Shown: positions 43,805-53,780 of the stretch, in pieces
Position numbering within the stretch: the first letter of the stretch is position 1
Layout of the letters: each line of letters opens with the position of its first letter
DNA from: Prevotella vespertina
GTDB lineage: Bacteria > Bacteroidota > Bacteroidia > Bacteroidales > Bacteroidaceae
Reading direction: 5' to 3'
Assembly (NCBI RefSeq): GCF_009728485.1
Contig: NZ_VVIQ01000006.1
Location: forward strand, 111,295-175,294
DNA length: 64,000 nt
The notes under the pieces: generated by a model
The model's database searches: none
Seen by the model: the letters and a program-made list of their open reading frames with translations, nothing else
Told to the model about the DNA's origin: nothing
Translations under genes and position numbers: made by a program

Positions 43805-45097
43805 TTAAAGTCCGAACGTTTTCTTTATCTCTTCAACTCTATCTAACTTCTCCCAGGTGAAGAGTTCCACCTCAATAGACTTCGTTTCATGATAACGGCT
43901 ATTGAATACCTTCTTTACAACCTCATTCTGTCTTCCCATGTGTCCATAAGCAGCAGTCTCCAAATACATGGGTTGACGGAGCTTTAATTGGCGTTCGATA
44001 GCCTTTGGACGAAGATCGAATAGGCACTGAATCTGCTCTGCTATCTCGGCATCCGAAGCCTTTACGTGTGAACGACCATAAGTATTTACGTACACACTAA
44101 CAGGTTCTGCAACGCCAATAGCGTATGCCAACTGCACGAGCATCTCATCGCTAACACCTGCAGCAACCATGTTCTTGGCTATATAACGAGCTGCATAAGC
44201 GGCAGAACGGTCTACTTTACTAGAGTCCTTACCAGAGAATGCACCTCCACCATGGGCTCCCTTACCACCATAGGTATCAACAATAATCTTACGACCAGTC
44301 AACCCAGTGTCTCCATGAGGACCACCAATAACGAACTTACCAGTTGGGTTCACCAAATACTTAATGTCATCATTGAACAGAGCCAACACCTTTTCTGATT
44401 TGACTTGAGCCTTTACACGTGGCATAAGAACCTCTAGCACATCCTTGTGAATCTGTTCTACCATTGCTTTATCAGCCTTCAACTGCGCTTCTTTACTATC
44501 ATCAGTAGGTTGAATGAAGTCGTCGTGCTGTGTAGAAACAACTATCGTATCAATACGTTGAGGGATGTTATCATCGCTATACTCCACTGTTACCTGGCTT
44601 TTAGAGTCTGGTCTAAGATAGAGCATGTGCTTTCCTTCCTTGCGTATATCTGCCAACGTACTCATAATAAGGTGTGCCAAATCAAGTGTAACAGGCATGT
44701 AATTGTCAGTTTCATTGCATGCGTAACCGAACATCATACCCTGGTCTCCAGCGCCTTGATTATCATCATCACCATTATCTACGCCACGATTGATATCATC
44801 ACTCTGCTCATGAATGGCGGAGAGAATACCACAACTATTACCATCAAACTGGTATTCAGCCTTTGTGTAACCAATATTATTAATTGTCTTACGGGCGATT
44901 GCCTGAAGATCAACATATTCTTTTGAACGCACCTCACCCATGATCACAACCTGACCAGTGGTATTGAATGTCTCAATAGCACAACGAGCATGCTCGTCAT
45001 AAGCCAAGAATTGATCTAGTAAAGCGTCACTTATCTGATCGGCAACCTTATCTGGATGTCCCTCAGATACTGATTCCGATGAAAATAAATATGCCAT
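43805..45097 (-). CDS. metK: S-adenosylmethionine synthase
   Basis: The 430-aa enzyme makes SAM from methionine and ATP. The signatures [12 protein letters not shown] and [19 protein letters not shown] are intact, and the N-terminus [20 protein letters not shown] is canonical. It is longer than the 384-aa E. coli enzyme because of insertions such as [16 protein letters not shown], usual in Bacteroidetes MetK. It leads the six-gene cluster and has a consensus promoter. Confidence 0.96.
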   Translation of the reverse strand: MAYLFSSESVSEGHPDKVADQISDALLDQFLAYDEHARCAIETFNTTGQVVIMGEVRSKEYVDLQAIARKTINNIGYTKAEYQFDGNSCGILSAIHEQSDDINRGVDNGDDDNQGAGDQGMMFGYACNETDNYMPVTLDLAHLIMSTLADIRKEGKHMLYLRPDSKSQVTVEYSDDNIPQRIDTIVVSTQHDDFIQPTDDSKEAQLKADKAMVEQIHKDVLEVLMPRVKAQVKSEKVLALFNDDIKYLVNPTGKFVIGGPHGDTGLTGRKIIVDTYGGKGAHGGGAFSGKDSSKVDRSAAYAARYIAKNMVAAGVSDEMLVQLAYAIGVAEPVSVYVNTYGRSHVKASDAEIAEQIQCLFDLRPKAIERQLKLRQPMYLETAAYGHMGRQNEVVKKVFNSRYHETKSIEVELFTWEKLDRVEEIKKTFGL

Positions 45098-45152
45098 ATA
45101 TTTACCTTATATATTATTACTTTGTTAATTATCCATTGTTATTTTAAGGTTG

Positions 45153-45182
45153 CAAAGTTACTGCAAATTAGCCGGATAACAA
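45153..45182 (-). promoter_or_regulatory. Promoter of metK
   Basis: Minus-strand TTG (45180-45182), a 19-bp spacer and TAACTTTG (45153-45160) match the consensus, 55 bp upstream of the metK start. Confidence 0.65.
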
Positions 45183-45269
45183 AATAAGGGCTTAATATTT
45201 ATACATTATTATAGTGGTAGAAAAGCCTATTCTGTCATCCAACTAACGCACAATCGTGGCGCTTATAAA

Positions 45270-46220
45270 CTATAGGTAGAGCACCGAAGCATCAAACGAA
45301 CGAGTATCTTTCACGCATGTGTACATCATTAACTCTGACAATTGCTCATTCATTTTACCGACAGTCTCTTTCACTCCCTCTGCTCCTTCTTGAAGTAAGG
45401 GCTTCAAGATTCCACGTCCCACTGACACTGCGTCGGCTCCTAAAGCCAATGCTTTATAAGCGTCATAACCTGTATCTATACCGCAATCCACAAACAATGA
45501 GATTCCAGAACCTGCTAGTGCTACCTTAATCTTAGGCAGAACCATCAGCGGAGCGACACCAAAGGGGATACGACCATGATGATGAGAGATAACAATACCA
45601 GCACATCCTGCGTCCTTGCACTTTAATGCATCTTGCACAGAAAGGACTCCTTTAGCGATAAAAGGAGTATTACCAGCAGTCTTCACATACTCCTTTAAAT
45701 CGGAAAGAAGCACTGGTCCGAGGGGTAAACCATCCACTATATCGTATCGCCCATTCGTTCCTGGAACGTGATCAATATCTACTCCCACAGCTATTGCACC
45801 ATGTTCGATAGCAAAGCGAATCTGTTCTAGAATCATCCCATGGTCTGCGAAGGGCTTTATAATGCGTATTGTCCTAGCCCCCTCAGCTGCTATTTCGGCA
45901 TACTCTTCGTCTGGCTCCATACCAACCCAGTTCACTGTACGCAGGTCTCGAGCTGCCTTGGCATATTCCAACATGGGCTTCTTACCATTCTTCAACACCT
46001 TATTGAGATGCGAGAAAGCCGGCATCATAATCGGACTATCAAACTCCACACCGAAGATAATTGTCTTCAACGAAGGCTCAACAGCATCAATAACACGCAT
46101 CTCTACATGGATAGAATCCAGATAAGAGCGATTGTAAACGTTTGCGTCATCAGCACGACCACTTGTAACAGGTATCATCCCTGCTGGTCCTGGCCACGGA
46201 CTCTTAATGTTGTTATCCAT
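45270..46220 (-). CDS. FMN-dependent alpha-hydroxy-acid oxidase/dehydrogenase family protein
   Basis: The 316-aa TIM-barrel flavoprotein shows family features: DSPIMMPAFSHL (FMN site), FIAKGVLSVQDALKCKDAGCAGIVISHHHGR (catalytic Lys and His), LFVDCGIDTGYDAYKALALGADAVSVGRG (phosphate-binding region). The usual SNHGGRQ is replaced by SHHHGRIPFG, so the substrate may differ from lactate or glycolate. A related possibility is a type 2 IPP isomerase-like enzyme, considered less likely. It appears monocistronic. Confidence 0.82.
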   Translation of the reverse strand: MDNNIKSPWPGPAGMIPVTSGRADDANVYNRSYLDSIHVEMRVIDAVEPSLKTIIFGVEFDSPIMMPAFSHLNKVLKNGKKPMLEYAKAARDLRTVNWVGMEPDEEYAEIAAEGARTIRIIKPFADHGMILEQIRFAIEHGAIAVGVDIDHVPGTNGRYDIVDGLPLGPVLLSDLKEYVKTAGNTPFIAKGVLSVQDALKCKDAGCAGIVISHHHGRIPFGVAPLMVLPKIKVALAGSGISLFVDCGIDTGYDAYKALALGADAVSVGRGILKPLLQEGAEGVKETVGKMNEQLSELMMYTCVKDTRSFDASVLYL

Positions 46221-46358
46221 ATTTTTCTTTTGAAGTTACTATTTCGAGAAGTGAAAGGAGTGAAGGAGTGAAAAGGGAGTTAAGGCGATTGTACTATTGC
46301 TTAAACTCGATAATTACGCCCTACGAAACGCTCATATCACGCCTTATTAACAATCTCA

Positions 46359-47306
46359 TCACACCCCATAATCTATTCCTACGAACGTTATTAATGTATA
46401 GGCTATCATTGCCAAAACGATGAAAAGGGAGATAAAAGCCGACATGAATCCCTCGTCATCACCACTTTTACACAGACTGCGAACCTGCAATGGTACGGGG
46501 AAACCTGGTGGGCAAGAGAAATAAAGTAGAACTCCTATAAGGAAGAACTTCCCTTCCATCAGTCCAGGGAACAACAGAAAGAAACCGCCAACGATAGCTC
46601 CACAACCTATCATGCGCACTAGGCTTAACTGAATAAGTGGGCGTATCTGCGATAGATGGGGCTGGAAATCATAACCAAGTGTGAAGAGGATGATACTAGC
46701 AATGGGTGCAGTGGCTATCGACATCGTACTCGTAAAGACTCCATGTAGCTCACTCTCCAACAGCCAACGCCCTATCCCCGACAGATTCATGACAACTCCT
46801 AGAATCACAGCAATGATAAACGGAGCGGTAATAATACGTTTAGCAAGTGAAAACAAAGCCACTTCTTTCGTCGTCTGGCGCATGACAAGTGCAGGAACTA
46901 ACCCAAAATTGATAAGGATTCCTGCCACATCAAAGGTGACAATATTCATTGCATGCTCCCTTCCAACAAGCGTGATATAAAGCGGCAAGGCTACACTTCC
47001 CCCCTCACAGGTCATCAATAAGAATGGAGCTAACTGAGCGTAACGACCACTAACGGGCTTAGCTATGCGTTTACCAAGCACATAAATCACAATCCAAGCC
47101 ACATCTAAGAAAAGTATCTCATAAATGAAACTAGTCGAGAGCTTCGCTTCCATCAGTATTTGAAAGACCAACAAGGGTAGAAGGATACTAAAGACTATCG
47201 ACTTAGCACCTTCATTTTGCACTGTTGTTATCCATCTCCTCCGTCTACTAAGCCACCCTAGTAACATCATGAAAAATACTGGAAAGAGTATTTCTATTGC
47301 CTTCAT
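46359..47306 (-). CDS. AEC-family transporter
   Basis: The 315-aa integral membrane protein has about ten hydrophobic segments in two halves, with FFMMLLGWLSRRRRWI at the N-terminus and conserved FVGIDYG at the end. It belongs to the auxin efflux carrier (AEC) family of secondary carriers for organic anions such as malate. Substrate unknown. The ATG is near a divergent intergenic region of 240 bp that ends at the HU-like gene stop. Confidence 0.8.
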   Translation of the reverse strand: MKAIEILFPVFFMMLLGWLSRRRRWITTVQNEGAKSIVFSILLPLLVFQILMEAKLSTSFIYEILFLDVAWIVIYVLGKRIAKPVSGRYAQLAPFLLMTCEGGSVALPLYITLVGREHAMNIVTFDVAGILINFGLVPALVMRQTTKEVALFSLAKRIITAPFIIAVILGVVMNLSGIGRWLLESELHGVFTSTMSIATAPIASIILFTLGYDFQPHLSQIRPLIQLSLVRMIGCGAIVGGFFLLFPGLMEGKFFLIGVLLYFSCPPGFPVPLQVRSLCKSGDDEGFMSAFISLFIVLAMIAYTLITFVGIDYGV

Positions 47307-47546
47307 CCGTGTTGACTATATAATGGTTCCTGTATTATTTACAACCCGCAAATATACTTAAATACCCTGACATCCACAAATGATTAATCCTCTTTTCGCC
47401 ATTCGGAAGCCTCAACCGACCCGCTGAAAGAGCCTTATCCACTAAAGTCAATAGGATGGTTTGCATCATGAACAAACACGATGTCACAACATTGCTCATA
47501 CTCTTCTTTTCTCTACGATATAATAGAATTTGATGGGGAAAGGGGA

Positions 47547-48161
47547 TTATTCAAGGGAGGAGGGGTGTGACTTTCGGAATATCTTGCAATGATGTGAACC
47601 GATATCTACTATCTTTCCCTCGGCTTCTAACTTCGAGAGGATGCGATAGGCAGTGGACTGTGAGATGTTGAGTGCGCTTCGGAAGTCTCTAACGGTAAAT
47701 ACTTCTTGATGAGCTAACAGCTCGCTTATCGCCTCGCCTATCTCCTCCACCGTTGGTGAAGAGGATAAGTCATGCAAGTCGGTGATGTTCTTCACCTCAA
47801 TGTTAGCCATTTCTTGGAGCAATTCTCGGTCTGGTCTGAACTTTATCGTGCGCACTTCTGCCTTGCGCAATCGTGGTTTGTGCGAGCGTGGGTCTTCATA
47901 GATTTCGCCCTTCAAAGCCACTGTGAAGTAGCCAATACCGGGTAAGTGCACACTATTACCATTCTTCAACTCCCTTGCAATCTCCTCTTTCAACGAGAGG
48001 ATTGTGGCGTGTATGTCCCCCGAAGTGAGCGATGTGGCTTGCACAATACTCTCACTCATGCGCCTTAATCCAGCGGTTTGATACTGTATCGGAACTATTC
48101 TAAGTTTCGCATTCTTGGGTAAATTGCCACCCGTTTTCATGAGTTTGTAAACTATTGCCAT
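47547..48161 (-). CDS. HU-like DNA-binding protein with C-terminal winged helix (paralogue A)
   Basis: The 204-aa protein has an N-terminal HU/IHF-fold region (residues about 1-125: LRRMSESIVQATSLTSGDIHATIL, then LKNGNSVHLPGIGYFTVAL and YEDPRSHKPRLRKAEVRTIK) and a C-terminal winged HTH (FTVRDFRSALNISQSTAYRILSKL). It is a close paralogue of the product of 57010-57606. Bacteroidetes encode many such HU-domain proteins of unclear function; DNA binding and a regulatory role are inferred. Its promoter and a four-unit 22-bp repeat array lie directly upstream. Confidence 0.88.
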   Translation of the reverse strand: MAIVYKLMKTGGNLPKNAKLRIVPIQYQTAGLRRMSESIVQATSLTSGDIHATILSLKEEIARELKNGNSVHLPGIGYFTVALKGEIYEDPRSHKPRLRKAEVRTIKFRPDRELLQEMANIEVKNITDLHDLSSSPTVEEIGEAISELLAHQEVFTVRDFRSALNISQSTAYRILSKLEAEGKIVDIGSHHCKIFRKSHPSSLE

Positions 48162-48287
48162 CGTATTTGTTTTATGTTAGTAAGCTATTGTAAAGCAGGG
48201 ATATACCCTATCTGTAAACGTTTATGACGTGTTATGCGATTGCAGCACATAGGTCTTGCAATTGGTTTAGCACCTATTCTACATTGT

Positions 48288-48368
48288 CGTCACCATGGTG
48301 GCGAATATTTTTCACCATGGTGAAGTTATAATTTCACCGTGGTGACGAATTATCCTCACCATGGTGAA
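48288..48368. repeat. 22-bp tandem array A in the leader of HU-like paralogue A
   Basis: CACCATGGTG or CACCGTGGTG cores start at 48291, 48313, 48335 and 48357, exactly 22 bp apart. The palindrome TTCACCATGGTGAA is complete in the second unit. The array lies about 15 bp downstream of the predicted transcription start and about 125 bp before the minus-strand start codon. Confidence 0.9.
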
Positions 48369-48386
48369 AACGTTTCAGAACTAGTG

Positions 48387-48417
48387 CAAAGATAATACAA
48401 TATACGGGTATTTGCAA
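48387..48417 (-). promoter_or_regulatory. Promoter of HU-like paralogue A
   Basis: Minus-strand TTG (48415-48417), a 20-bp spacer and TATCTTTG (48387-48394) match the consensus fully. The arrangement is the same as for paralogue B at 56755-56785. Confidence 0.75.
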
Positions 48418-48567
48418 ATCAAGAGCCTAATAAAATGAATGTTAGCACCTATGAGGAATGGCGCTAATACGCCTACTTACGCTAGCTCATGAAGTTTATA
48501 TCGCTTCAGTATAGGCTTTTGTGAGGGAGGAAGTGCCTATGTTTTATCATGGGATAGGATACGAAAA

Positions 48568-48612
48568 GCGGGCAAAGGATGGGTCAAGTCGACCCGTTTC
48601 CTTCGCCCGCAA
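48568..48612 (-). terminator. Terminator of the M16 peptidase gene
   Basis: GCGGGC-AAAGGA-T-GGGTC and GACCC-G-TTTCCTT-CGCCCGC form a long, GC-rich hairpin. On the minus strand it is followed by TTTTC. It lies 30 bp past the peptidase stop. Confidence 0.75.
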
Positions 48613-48641
48613 GGTTACGATTAATACGTGTTTCTGTGCGA

Positions 48642-51458
48642 TTACTTCGCTGGTGTCATCACCACTTCGGCGTGGTTACCAGCTGCAACGAGGCTCTTCA
48701 AGTAAGCTGCTATCTTAGCTGGTGTGAGCGACTCGACTGCTGCCTTATAGCCAGAGTGGAGGTCTACGCCAGTTGAGATATACTCGTCAATAACGTCCAT
48801 CCAGTAGCTGTTGTTCTTCGCTGATAGCTCTGCTTGCTTCAACATGAAGTCCTTTACTTTCTGAACCTTATCTGCGTCCATCTTCATCGTGTTATCCTTC
48901 ATGCCCTCAGCTAAGAGCTTCAAGGCAAGGTCGGACTTGTTAGGATCCATTGGGCAATATGCCTGGATGAGAGCAACGGCTTTATCGCCACGACGCTGCA
49001 ATTCGCCACCTGCTCCAACAGAGTAAGCCGCACTAGCATCCTCACGAATATTCTTTAGATAGACCATAGACAATACCTGTGCTGCAGCATCGGTCAAAAC
49101 TTTGTTCTCAACGTTGTAAGTAGCAGGTGCGTGCCACAACTCGAGGGCGATAGCCTTTGGTGTTTCCGACTTGCGAGTGAACTTATTAACGACATTACCC
49201 TTCACAAGTCCTGGTACTTCTCGCCAGTTCTCCGCCTTGCCCTTAGGCAGACATGCGATATACTTCTCGATCAATGGGCGTAAAGAAGCCTCATCGAAGT
49301 TACCAACGAAGTAGTAGACAAACTGCCCAGGATTAGCAAAACGCTCCTTCCAAATCTGAAGAATACGGTCGTAGTTAACGCCCTTCAGCGTATTCAATGA
49401 CAATGGTGCGAAACGTGCCTCATGACCATAAATGGTGGTTGTAACCGAGTCAGAATATACGCTCTCAGGTGAGAGATCCTTATTCTTCAGTGCTAGTTCC
49501 AACTGCGACATCATCGCCTTATAAGATGCCTCGTCCTTAGCAACCTTCGTGAAGTTGAGGTAAAGCAACTGGAGCATGGTCTCAACATCCTTAGGGACAC
49601 ATGAGCCAGAGAGTGTCTGATAATAGTTTCCTAAACCACAAGCAACAGATGCCTGCTTCCCAGCGAGTGCCTTCTGCAACTCCTGGTTAGAGAAGTTACC
49701 GAGTCCGCTGTAAGCTATAACGTTATTAAATAGCTGCAAGTTATTGTAGTCAGGCTTACCATAGAGTCCCTTACCGCCCTTTGCGACAGCCTGGAACTGT
49801 ATCTCGTTATCCTTAAAGTTTGTCTTCTTCAAGATGACACGTGCACCATTGCTCAATGTCAGCTCCTTGTATCCGAGCGTCTTGTTCTCCTTCTCGCTGA
49901 CAATCTTACCAGCCTTTGGCAATGCCTTCTCATCGAGTAATGGCTCTTGTTTCACATTGTCAACATAAGCCTTGATCTGCTCCCCACGCACGTTAGCAAT
50001 GGTTTGCGCCATCTGCGCCTTCGTTGGGTAAACCTTGTTAGGCTTCTCTTGTGCGAAGATCTGAATTACTAAGTTGCTATCCTTATCCGTGATGAGATCC
50101 TTTGCAAACTCATTAATGACATTGACGTTCAAAGCAGGCATCTCGACGAGTTGTTTCATAATCTGATACTCGTCTTCCTTGCTTGGGATAGGTTCGTTTG
50201 ATAAGTAATGGTCGCGCAACTCATCGCCATACTGATCGTTCTTTATCTTATTGCGGTTGACATAAGCCGACTCTAATTGAGACAAGAACTCGTCCTTTGC
50301 ACGCATAAATTCAGTCGCTGTGAAGCCGTGCTGGTGTACGCGCTGTGCCTCTCTATACAATGCGGCAAGCGTCTCAAGATCCTTACCATCCTTCGCATTA
50401 GCCTCCATGCCGAAGGCGTCTTTCGTTCTTGAAAGCATGTAGGTACCATCGCCTGCATAGGCTTCAGTAAATGGACAGTCTGGCTTCTGGGCTAGTTCTG
50501 CCAAACGCTGGTTCAGCATCATACTGATTATACGCTTAGCATAAGAATCGATGAAATAGCTCTGATCGGTCTTTGCCTCGTCTGGGAAAGCGTCATGCTT
50601 CATATAAAGAGCCACATCACTGAATGGCAATTCCTTGTCTTTACCAAAGATGTAAAGGGCTTGGGCATTATCAGGAACAGGCTCTGCAACAACCTGAGCG
50701 GCATTAGCAGGAACGACTACTCCATTCCAGAGTTGCTTAATCTGATTCTCGATGTGGTCTACATCAACATCTCCCACAACGATGATACACTGGTTATCTG
50801 GGCGATACCACTTCTTGTAATAATCGCGCAGTGCTTGATAAGGGAACTTATCTACAATCTCCATCAAACCGATTGGCAGACGCTTACCATACTTAGAGTT
50901 AGGATAGAACTCTGGTAACACCTTGTCAAGGATACGCATCTGGGCAGACTGACCTAATTGCCACTCTTGATGGATAACACCACGCTCCTTATCAATCTCC
51001 TTATCAGCTAATGTCAATCCATTTGACCAGTCTTTGAGGATGAGTAAGCAAGAGTCGAGAGCTGTCTGGCGTGTTGTTGGCACATCGCAAACACGATAGA
51101 CTGTCTGGTCAATGCTCGTGTAAGCGTTTAAGTTACTACCAAACTCTACGCCCAAAGAACGGGTGAACTCCAGCAGAGTAGAGTCAGGGAAATGCTCTGA
51201 ACCATTAAACGCCATGTGCTCCAGGAAGTGAGCCAAACCACGCTGATTCTCGTTCTCTTGAATAGAACCAACACGCTGCGCAATGTAGAAATTGGCTACA
51301 TGCTCAGGCCAATCATTGTGGAGGATGTAGTAAGTCAAGCCATTGCTAAGCTTACCTTGCCTTACATTCTTATTCACAGGAATAGGTCCCATCTGCTGTG
51401 CAGAGACCATACCAGTGATGAAAAGTAAGGCGATTAAGAATAAATGTTTGAGTTTCAT
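48642..51458 (-). CDS. Secreted M16 family metallopeptidase (two-domain)
   Basis: The 938-aa protein begins with a signal peptide (FLIALLFITGMVSAQ) and PIPVNKNVRQGKLSNGLTYYI. The inverted zinc motif HFLEH is at about residue 82-86 (GLAHFLEHMAFNGS), with the downstream Glu in the ENENQRG-type region. The second half (YKELTLSNGARVILKK ...) is the inactive M16_C partner, typical of a pitrilysin or PqqL-like enzyme. Bacteroidetes periplasmic M16 enzymes degrade peptides. A TACCTTTG -7 box lies upstream at 51502-51509 on the minus strand. Full length. Confidence 0.9.
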   Translation of the reverse strand: MKLKHLFLIALLFITGMVSAQQMGPIPVNKNVRQGKLSNGLTYYILHNDWPEHVANFYIAQRVGSIQENENQRGLAHFLEHMAFNGSEHFPDSTLLEFTRSLGVEFGSNLNAYTSIDQTVYRVCDVPTTRQTALDSCLLILKDWSNGLTLADKEIDKERGVIHQEWQLGQSAQMRILDKVLPEFYPNSKYGKRLPIGLMEIVDKFPYQALRDYYKKWYRPDNQCIIVVGDVDVDHIENQIKQLWNGVVVPANAAQVVAEPVPDNAQALYIFGKDKELPFSDVALYMKHDAFPDEAKTDQSYFIDSYAKRIISMMLNQRLAELAQKPDCPFTEAYAGDGTYMLSRTKDAFGMEANAKDGKDLETLAALYREAQRVHQHGFTATEFMRAKDEFLSQLESAYVNRNKIKNDQYGDELRDHYLSNEPIPSKEDEYQIMKQLVEMPALNVNVINEFAKDLITDKDSNLVIQIFAQEKPNKVYPTKAQMAQTIANVRGEQIKAYVDNVKQEPLLDEKALPKAGKIVSEKENKTLGYKELTLSNGARVILKKTNFKDNEIQFQAVAKGGKGLYGKPDYNNLQLFNNVIAYSGLGNFSNQELQKALAGKQASVACGLGNYYQTLSGSCVPKDVETMLQLLYLNFTKVAKDEASYKAMMSQLELALKNKDLSPESVYSDSVTTTIYGHEARFAPLSLNTLKGVNYDRILQIWKERFANPGQFVYYFVGNFDEASLRPLIEKYIACLPKGKAENWREVPGLVKGNVVNKFTRKSETPKAIALELWHAPATYNVENKVLTDAAAQVLSMVYLKNIREDASAAYSVGAGGELQRRGDKAVALIQAYCPMDPNKSDLALKLLAEGMKDNTMKMDADKVQKVKDFMLKQAELSAKNNSYWMDVIDEYISTGVDLHSGYKAAVESLTPAKIAAYLKSLVAAGNHAEVVMTPAK

Positions 51459-51581
51459 CTTAAACGTTGTTTAATTATTTAATATCAGATATTACCTCGC
51501 AAAGGTACATAAAATATTGTATCTCTATTGCCTTTTATCGTTTTTTATAGTTAACGTAAGTAACAAGAGAAGGCGATTCTA

Positions 51582-52517
51582 TCAGATTGCTTGTTGGGAT
51601 TCTTCGTTATATTTGATATTACGGGGGTGGTGCTCGAGAATCTCCTGACGTAAGGTGGTGGTGTCAATGTGCGTGTATATCTCCGTCGTACCGATGCTCT
51701 CATGTCCTAACATGGCTTGAATAGCACGCAAATCAGCTCCACCTTCTAGTAAGGAGGTGGCGAAGGAGTGACGAAGCGTGTGCGGAGAGATAGTCTTCTT
51801 TATGCCCGCTTCTACCGCATAACGCTTTATCATGATAAGAATCATAGTACGGGTGAGGTGATGTCCACGCCTATTGAGAAAGACATAATCTTCTTCACCA
51901 GGCTTTATATCCATCTTGTTACGGTCATCAAACCAATAACTTAATTCCTCTAAGGCTCTAGGAGAGATGGGGACAAGGCGTTCCTTAGAGCCTTTGCCCA
52001 ATACTCTGACATATTGCTCTTCGATGTATAGATTAGACAAAGTAAGGTGGGTAAGCTCGGAAACACGTAAGCCACACGAGAATAGTACCTCAATAATAGC
52101 ACGGTTACGATGCCCTTCCCACTTAGAAAGGTCGATGGCTTGTTCGAGGAGATCGACTTCTGCAGTGGAGAGAACTTCGGGTAAGTGATTAGGTTGTTTC
52201 GGGGATTCTAATAGTTCGGTAGGGTCTACCTCCAAGTAACCATCCAATACAAGGAAACGATAGAACTGGCGCACACCGCTAAGGATACGCGCTAAAGAAC
52301 GAGGTCCGATACCGAGGTCGGATATTGAGGCTGCGAAAAACTCTAAGTCTTCCAGTTTTACCTTCAACACATCTATCTTCTCTGCCGCAAGATAACGTAA
52401 GAGCTTATCCAAATCACGCATATAAGCATCCAAAGTATTGGCAGAATGCCCCTTTTCTAACTTCAGATAACGACGATAACGACTGACAATATCATTTGAA
52501 AGCTTGTCTGTTTCCAT
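51582..52517 (-). CDS. xerD: Site-specific tyrosine recombinase XerD
   Basis: The 311-aa recombinase resolves chromosome dimers at dif with XerC. Catalytic residues are visible: SCGLRVSELTHL (Arg), HTLRHSFATSLLEGG (His-x-x-Arg), GHESIGTTEIYTHID (His and Tyr). The N-terminal SAM-like core-binding domain begins RYRRYLKLEKGHSANTLDAY. It is distinct from the element integrase. It is divergent from aroQ, and a TATCTTTG -7 box lies at 52553-52560 on the minus strand. Confidence 0.92.
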   Translation of the reverse strand: METDKLSNDIVSRYRRYLKLEKGHSANTLDAYMRDLDKLLRYLAAEKIDVLKVKLEDLEFFAASISDLGIGPRSLARILSGVRQFYRFLVLDGYLEVDPTELLESPKQPNHLPEVLSTAEVDLLEQAIDLSKWEGHRNRAIIEVLFSCGLRVSELTHLTLSNLYIEEQYVRVLGKGSKERLVPISPRALEELSYWFDDRNKMDIKPGEEDYVFLNRRGHHLTRTMILIMIKRYAVEAGIKKTISPHTLRHSFATSLLEGGADLRAIQAMLGHESIGTTEIYTHIDTTTLRQEILEHHPRNIKYNEESQQAI

Positions 52518-52594
52518 TTAATTTCTTATTTTTGCATACAGCTTATCTTATGCAAAGATAATGTAGAAAAACGATATTTAAGCAGGAAAGAGAG

Positions 52595-53011
52595 ATGAAA
52601 GTAATCATTATCAATGGGCCGAATCTAAACTTACTCGGCGTTCGTGAACCCAGAATTTATGGCAAGGAGTCAATGGAGACGTATCTCCAACAACTCCGTA
52701 AGGATTATCCGAACGTCGAAATTGAGTATTATCAAAGCAATATAGAAGGCGAACTAATCAATAAGTTACAGGAAGTAGGGTTCGCTTATGATGGTATTAT
52801 TCTCAATGCCGGAGCTTATACGCACACAAGCATAGCCTTATTGGATTGCATTCGCTCACTACAAACTCCCGTCATCGAAGTACATATCAGCAACGTCAAT
52901 GACCGTGAGGAGTTCCGTCGCCATTCAATAATAGCCCCAGCTTGTAAAGGTACTATTCAAGGATTCGGCATGAATAGCTATCGGCTGGCAATAGAAGCAT
53001 TCCTCCTTTAA
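52595..53011 (+). CDS. aroQ: Type II 3-dehydroquinate dehydratase
   Basis: The 138-aa enzyme converts 3-dehydroquinate to 3-dehydroshikimate in the shikimate pathway. The signature INGPNLNLLGVREPRIYG, the NAGAYTHTSIALLD segment, and VIEVHISNVNDREEFRRHS (catalytic His and Arg region) are intact. Typical length. It leads a four-gene + strand run of aroQ, O-methyltransferase, rbfA and a permease. Confidence 0.96.
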   Translation: MKVIIINGPNLNLLGVREPRIYGKESMETYLQQLRKDYPNVEIEYYQSNIEGELINKLQEVGFAYDGIILNAGAYTHTSIALLDCIRSLQTPVIEVHISNVNDREEFRRHSIIAPACKGTIQGFGMNSYRLAIEAFLL

Positions 53012-53045
53012 ATATCGTGATACAGACTTTGAACATTTGAACTTC

Positions 53046-53717
53046 ATGATAACAAGTAACACTTCTCTCCATTTGGATGAAGAACGAGAGAAAGCATACG
53101 ACAATTATCTCTCCTCGCATATTGACCCCGAGGGAGATTATCTCTATCGGCTTTATCGTGCGACAAATATCCACACTATTCATGGTCGAATGGCTAGTGG
53201 ACATCTGCAAGGACGCTTATTGAAGATGCTCGTACAAATGATTCACCCTAAAAACATCCTTGAGGTGGGAACATTCAGTGGCTACTCTGCTATCTGTATG
53301 GCGGAAGGATTGGAAGAAGGTGGCAAAGTGTATACGTTCGAGATAAACGACGAGATGGAGGACTTCACACGCCCATGGATAGAACAATCACCTGTTGCTA
53401 ACAAGATTGACTTTCGTATCGGAGATGCTGCAAAAGAAGCTCCTAAACTCGGAATAACGTTTGACATGGCATTTGTGGATGGTGACAAGCGTACATACGC
53501 AGAGGTGTATGAGAAACTACTACCTATTATCCGCCCTGGTGGATACATCCTTGCAGATAACACGCTATGGGACTGGCACGTCATTGATCCAGCTTATGAC
53601 CACGACCACCAAACCATTGGTATTCGACAATTCAATGATCTTATCGCCAAAGATGAGCGTGTAGAGAAGGTTATTCTGCCCTTACGAGACGGACTAACAC
53701 TGATTAGGAAGAAATAA
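53046..53717 (+). CDS. Class I SAM-dependent O-methyltransferase
   Basis: From the ATG at 53046 the product is 223 aa; an upstream in-frame TTG at 53037 is less likely. The family 3 methyltransferase signature is clear: LEVGTFSGYSAICMAEGL (SAM-binding loop), DMAFVDGDKRTYAEVYEKLL, LADNTLWDW. It resembles catechol or caffeoyl-CoA O-methyltransferase-like enzymes and the tRNA-modifying TrmR. Substrate cannot be assigned. It ends just before the rbfA promoter. Confidence 0.88.
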   Translation: MITSNTSLHLDEEREKAYDNYLSSHIDPEGDYLYRLYRATNIHTIHGRMASGHLQGRLLKMLVQMIHPKNILEVGTFSGYSAICMAEGLEEGGKVYTFEINDEMEDFTRPWIEQSPVANKIDFRIGDAAKEAPKLGITFDMAFVDGDKRTYAEVYEKLLPIIRPGGYILADNTLWDWHVIDPAYDHDHQTIGIRQFNDLIAKDERVEKVILPLRDGLTLIRKK

Positions 53718-53718
53718 G

Positions 53719-53750
53719 TTTGTTGATTCTTCAAACTTTCAGTATCTTTG
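53719..53750 (+). promoter_or_regulatory. Promoter of rbfA
   Basis: TTTG (53719-53722), a 20-bp spacer and TATCTTTG (53743-53750) match the consensus fully. It excludes an rbfA start at 53748 and supports the ATG at 53781. Confidence 0.75.
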
Positions 53751-53780
53751 CATGACGTAGAAATCATTATAAACAAGAAT

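Noticed and set aside
48521..48718. Small + strand open frames over the M16 peptidase 3' end
   Set aside because: They are antisense to the peptidase and its terminator hairpin, which explain the sequence better.
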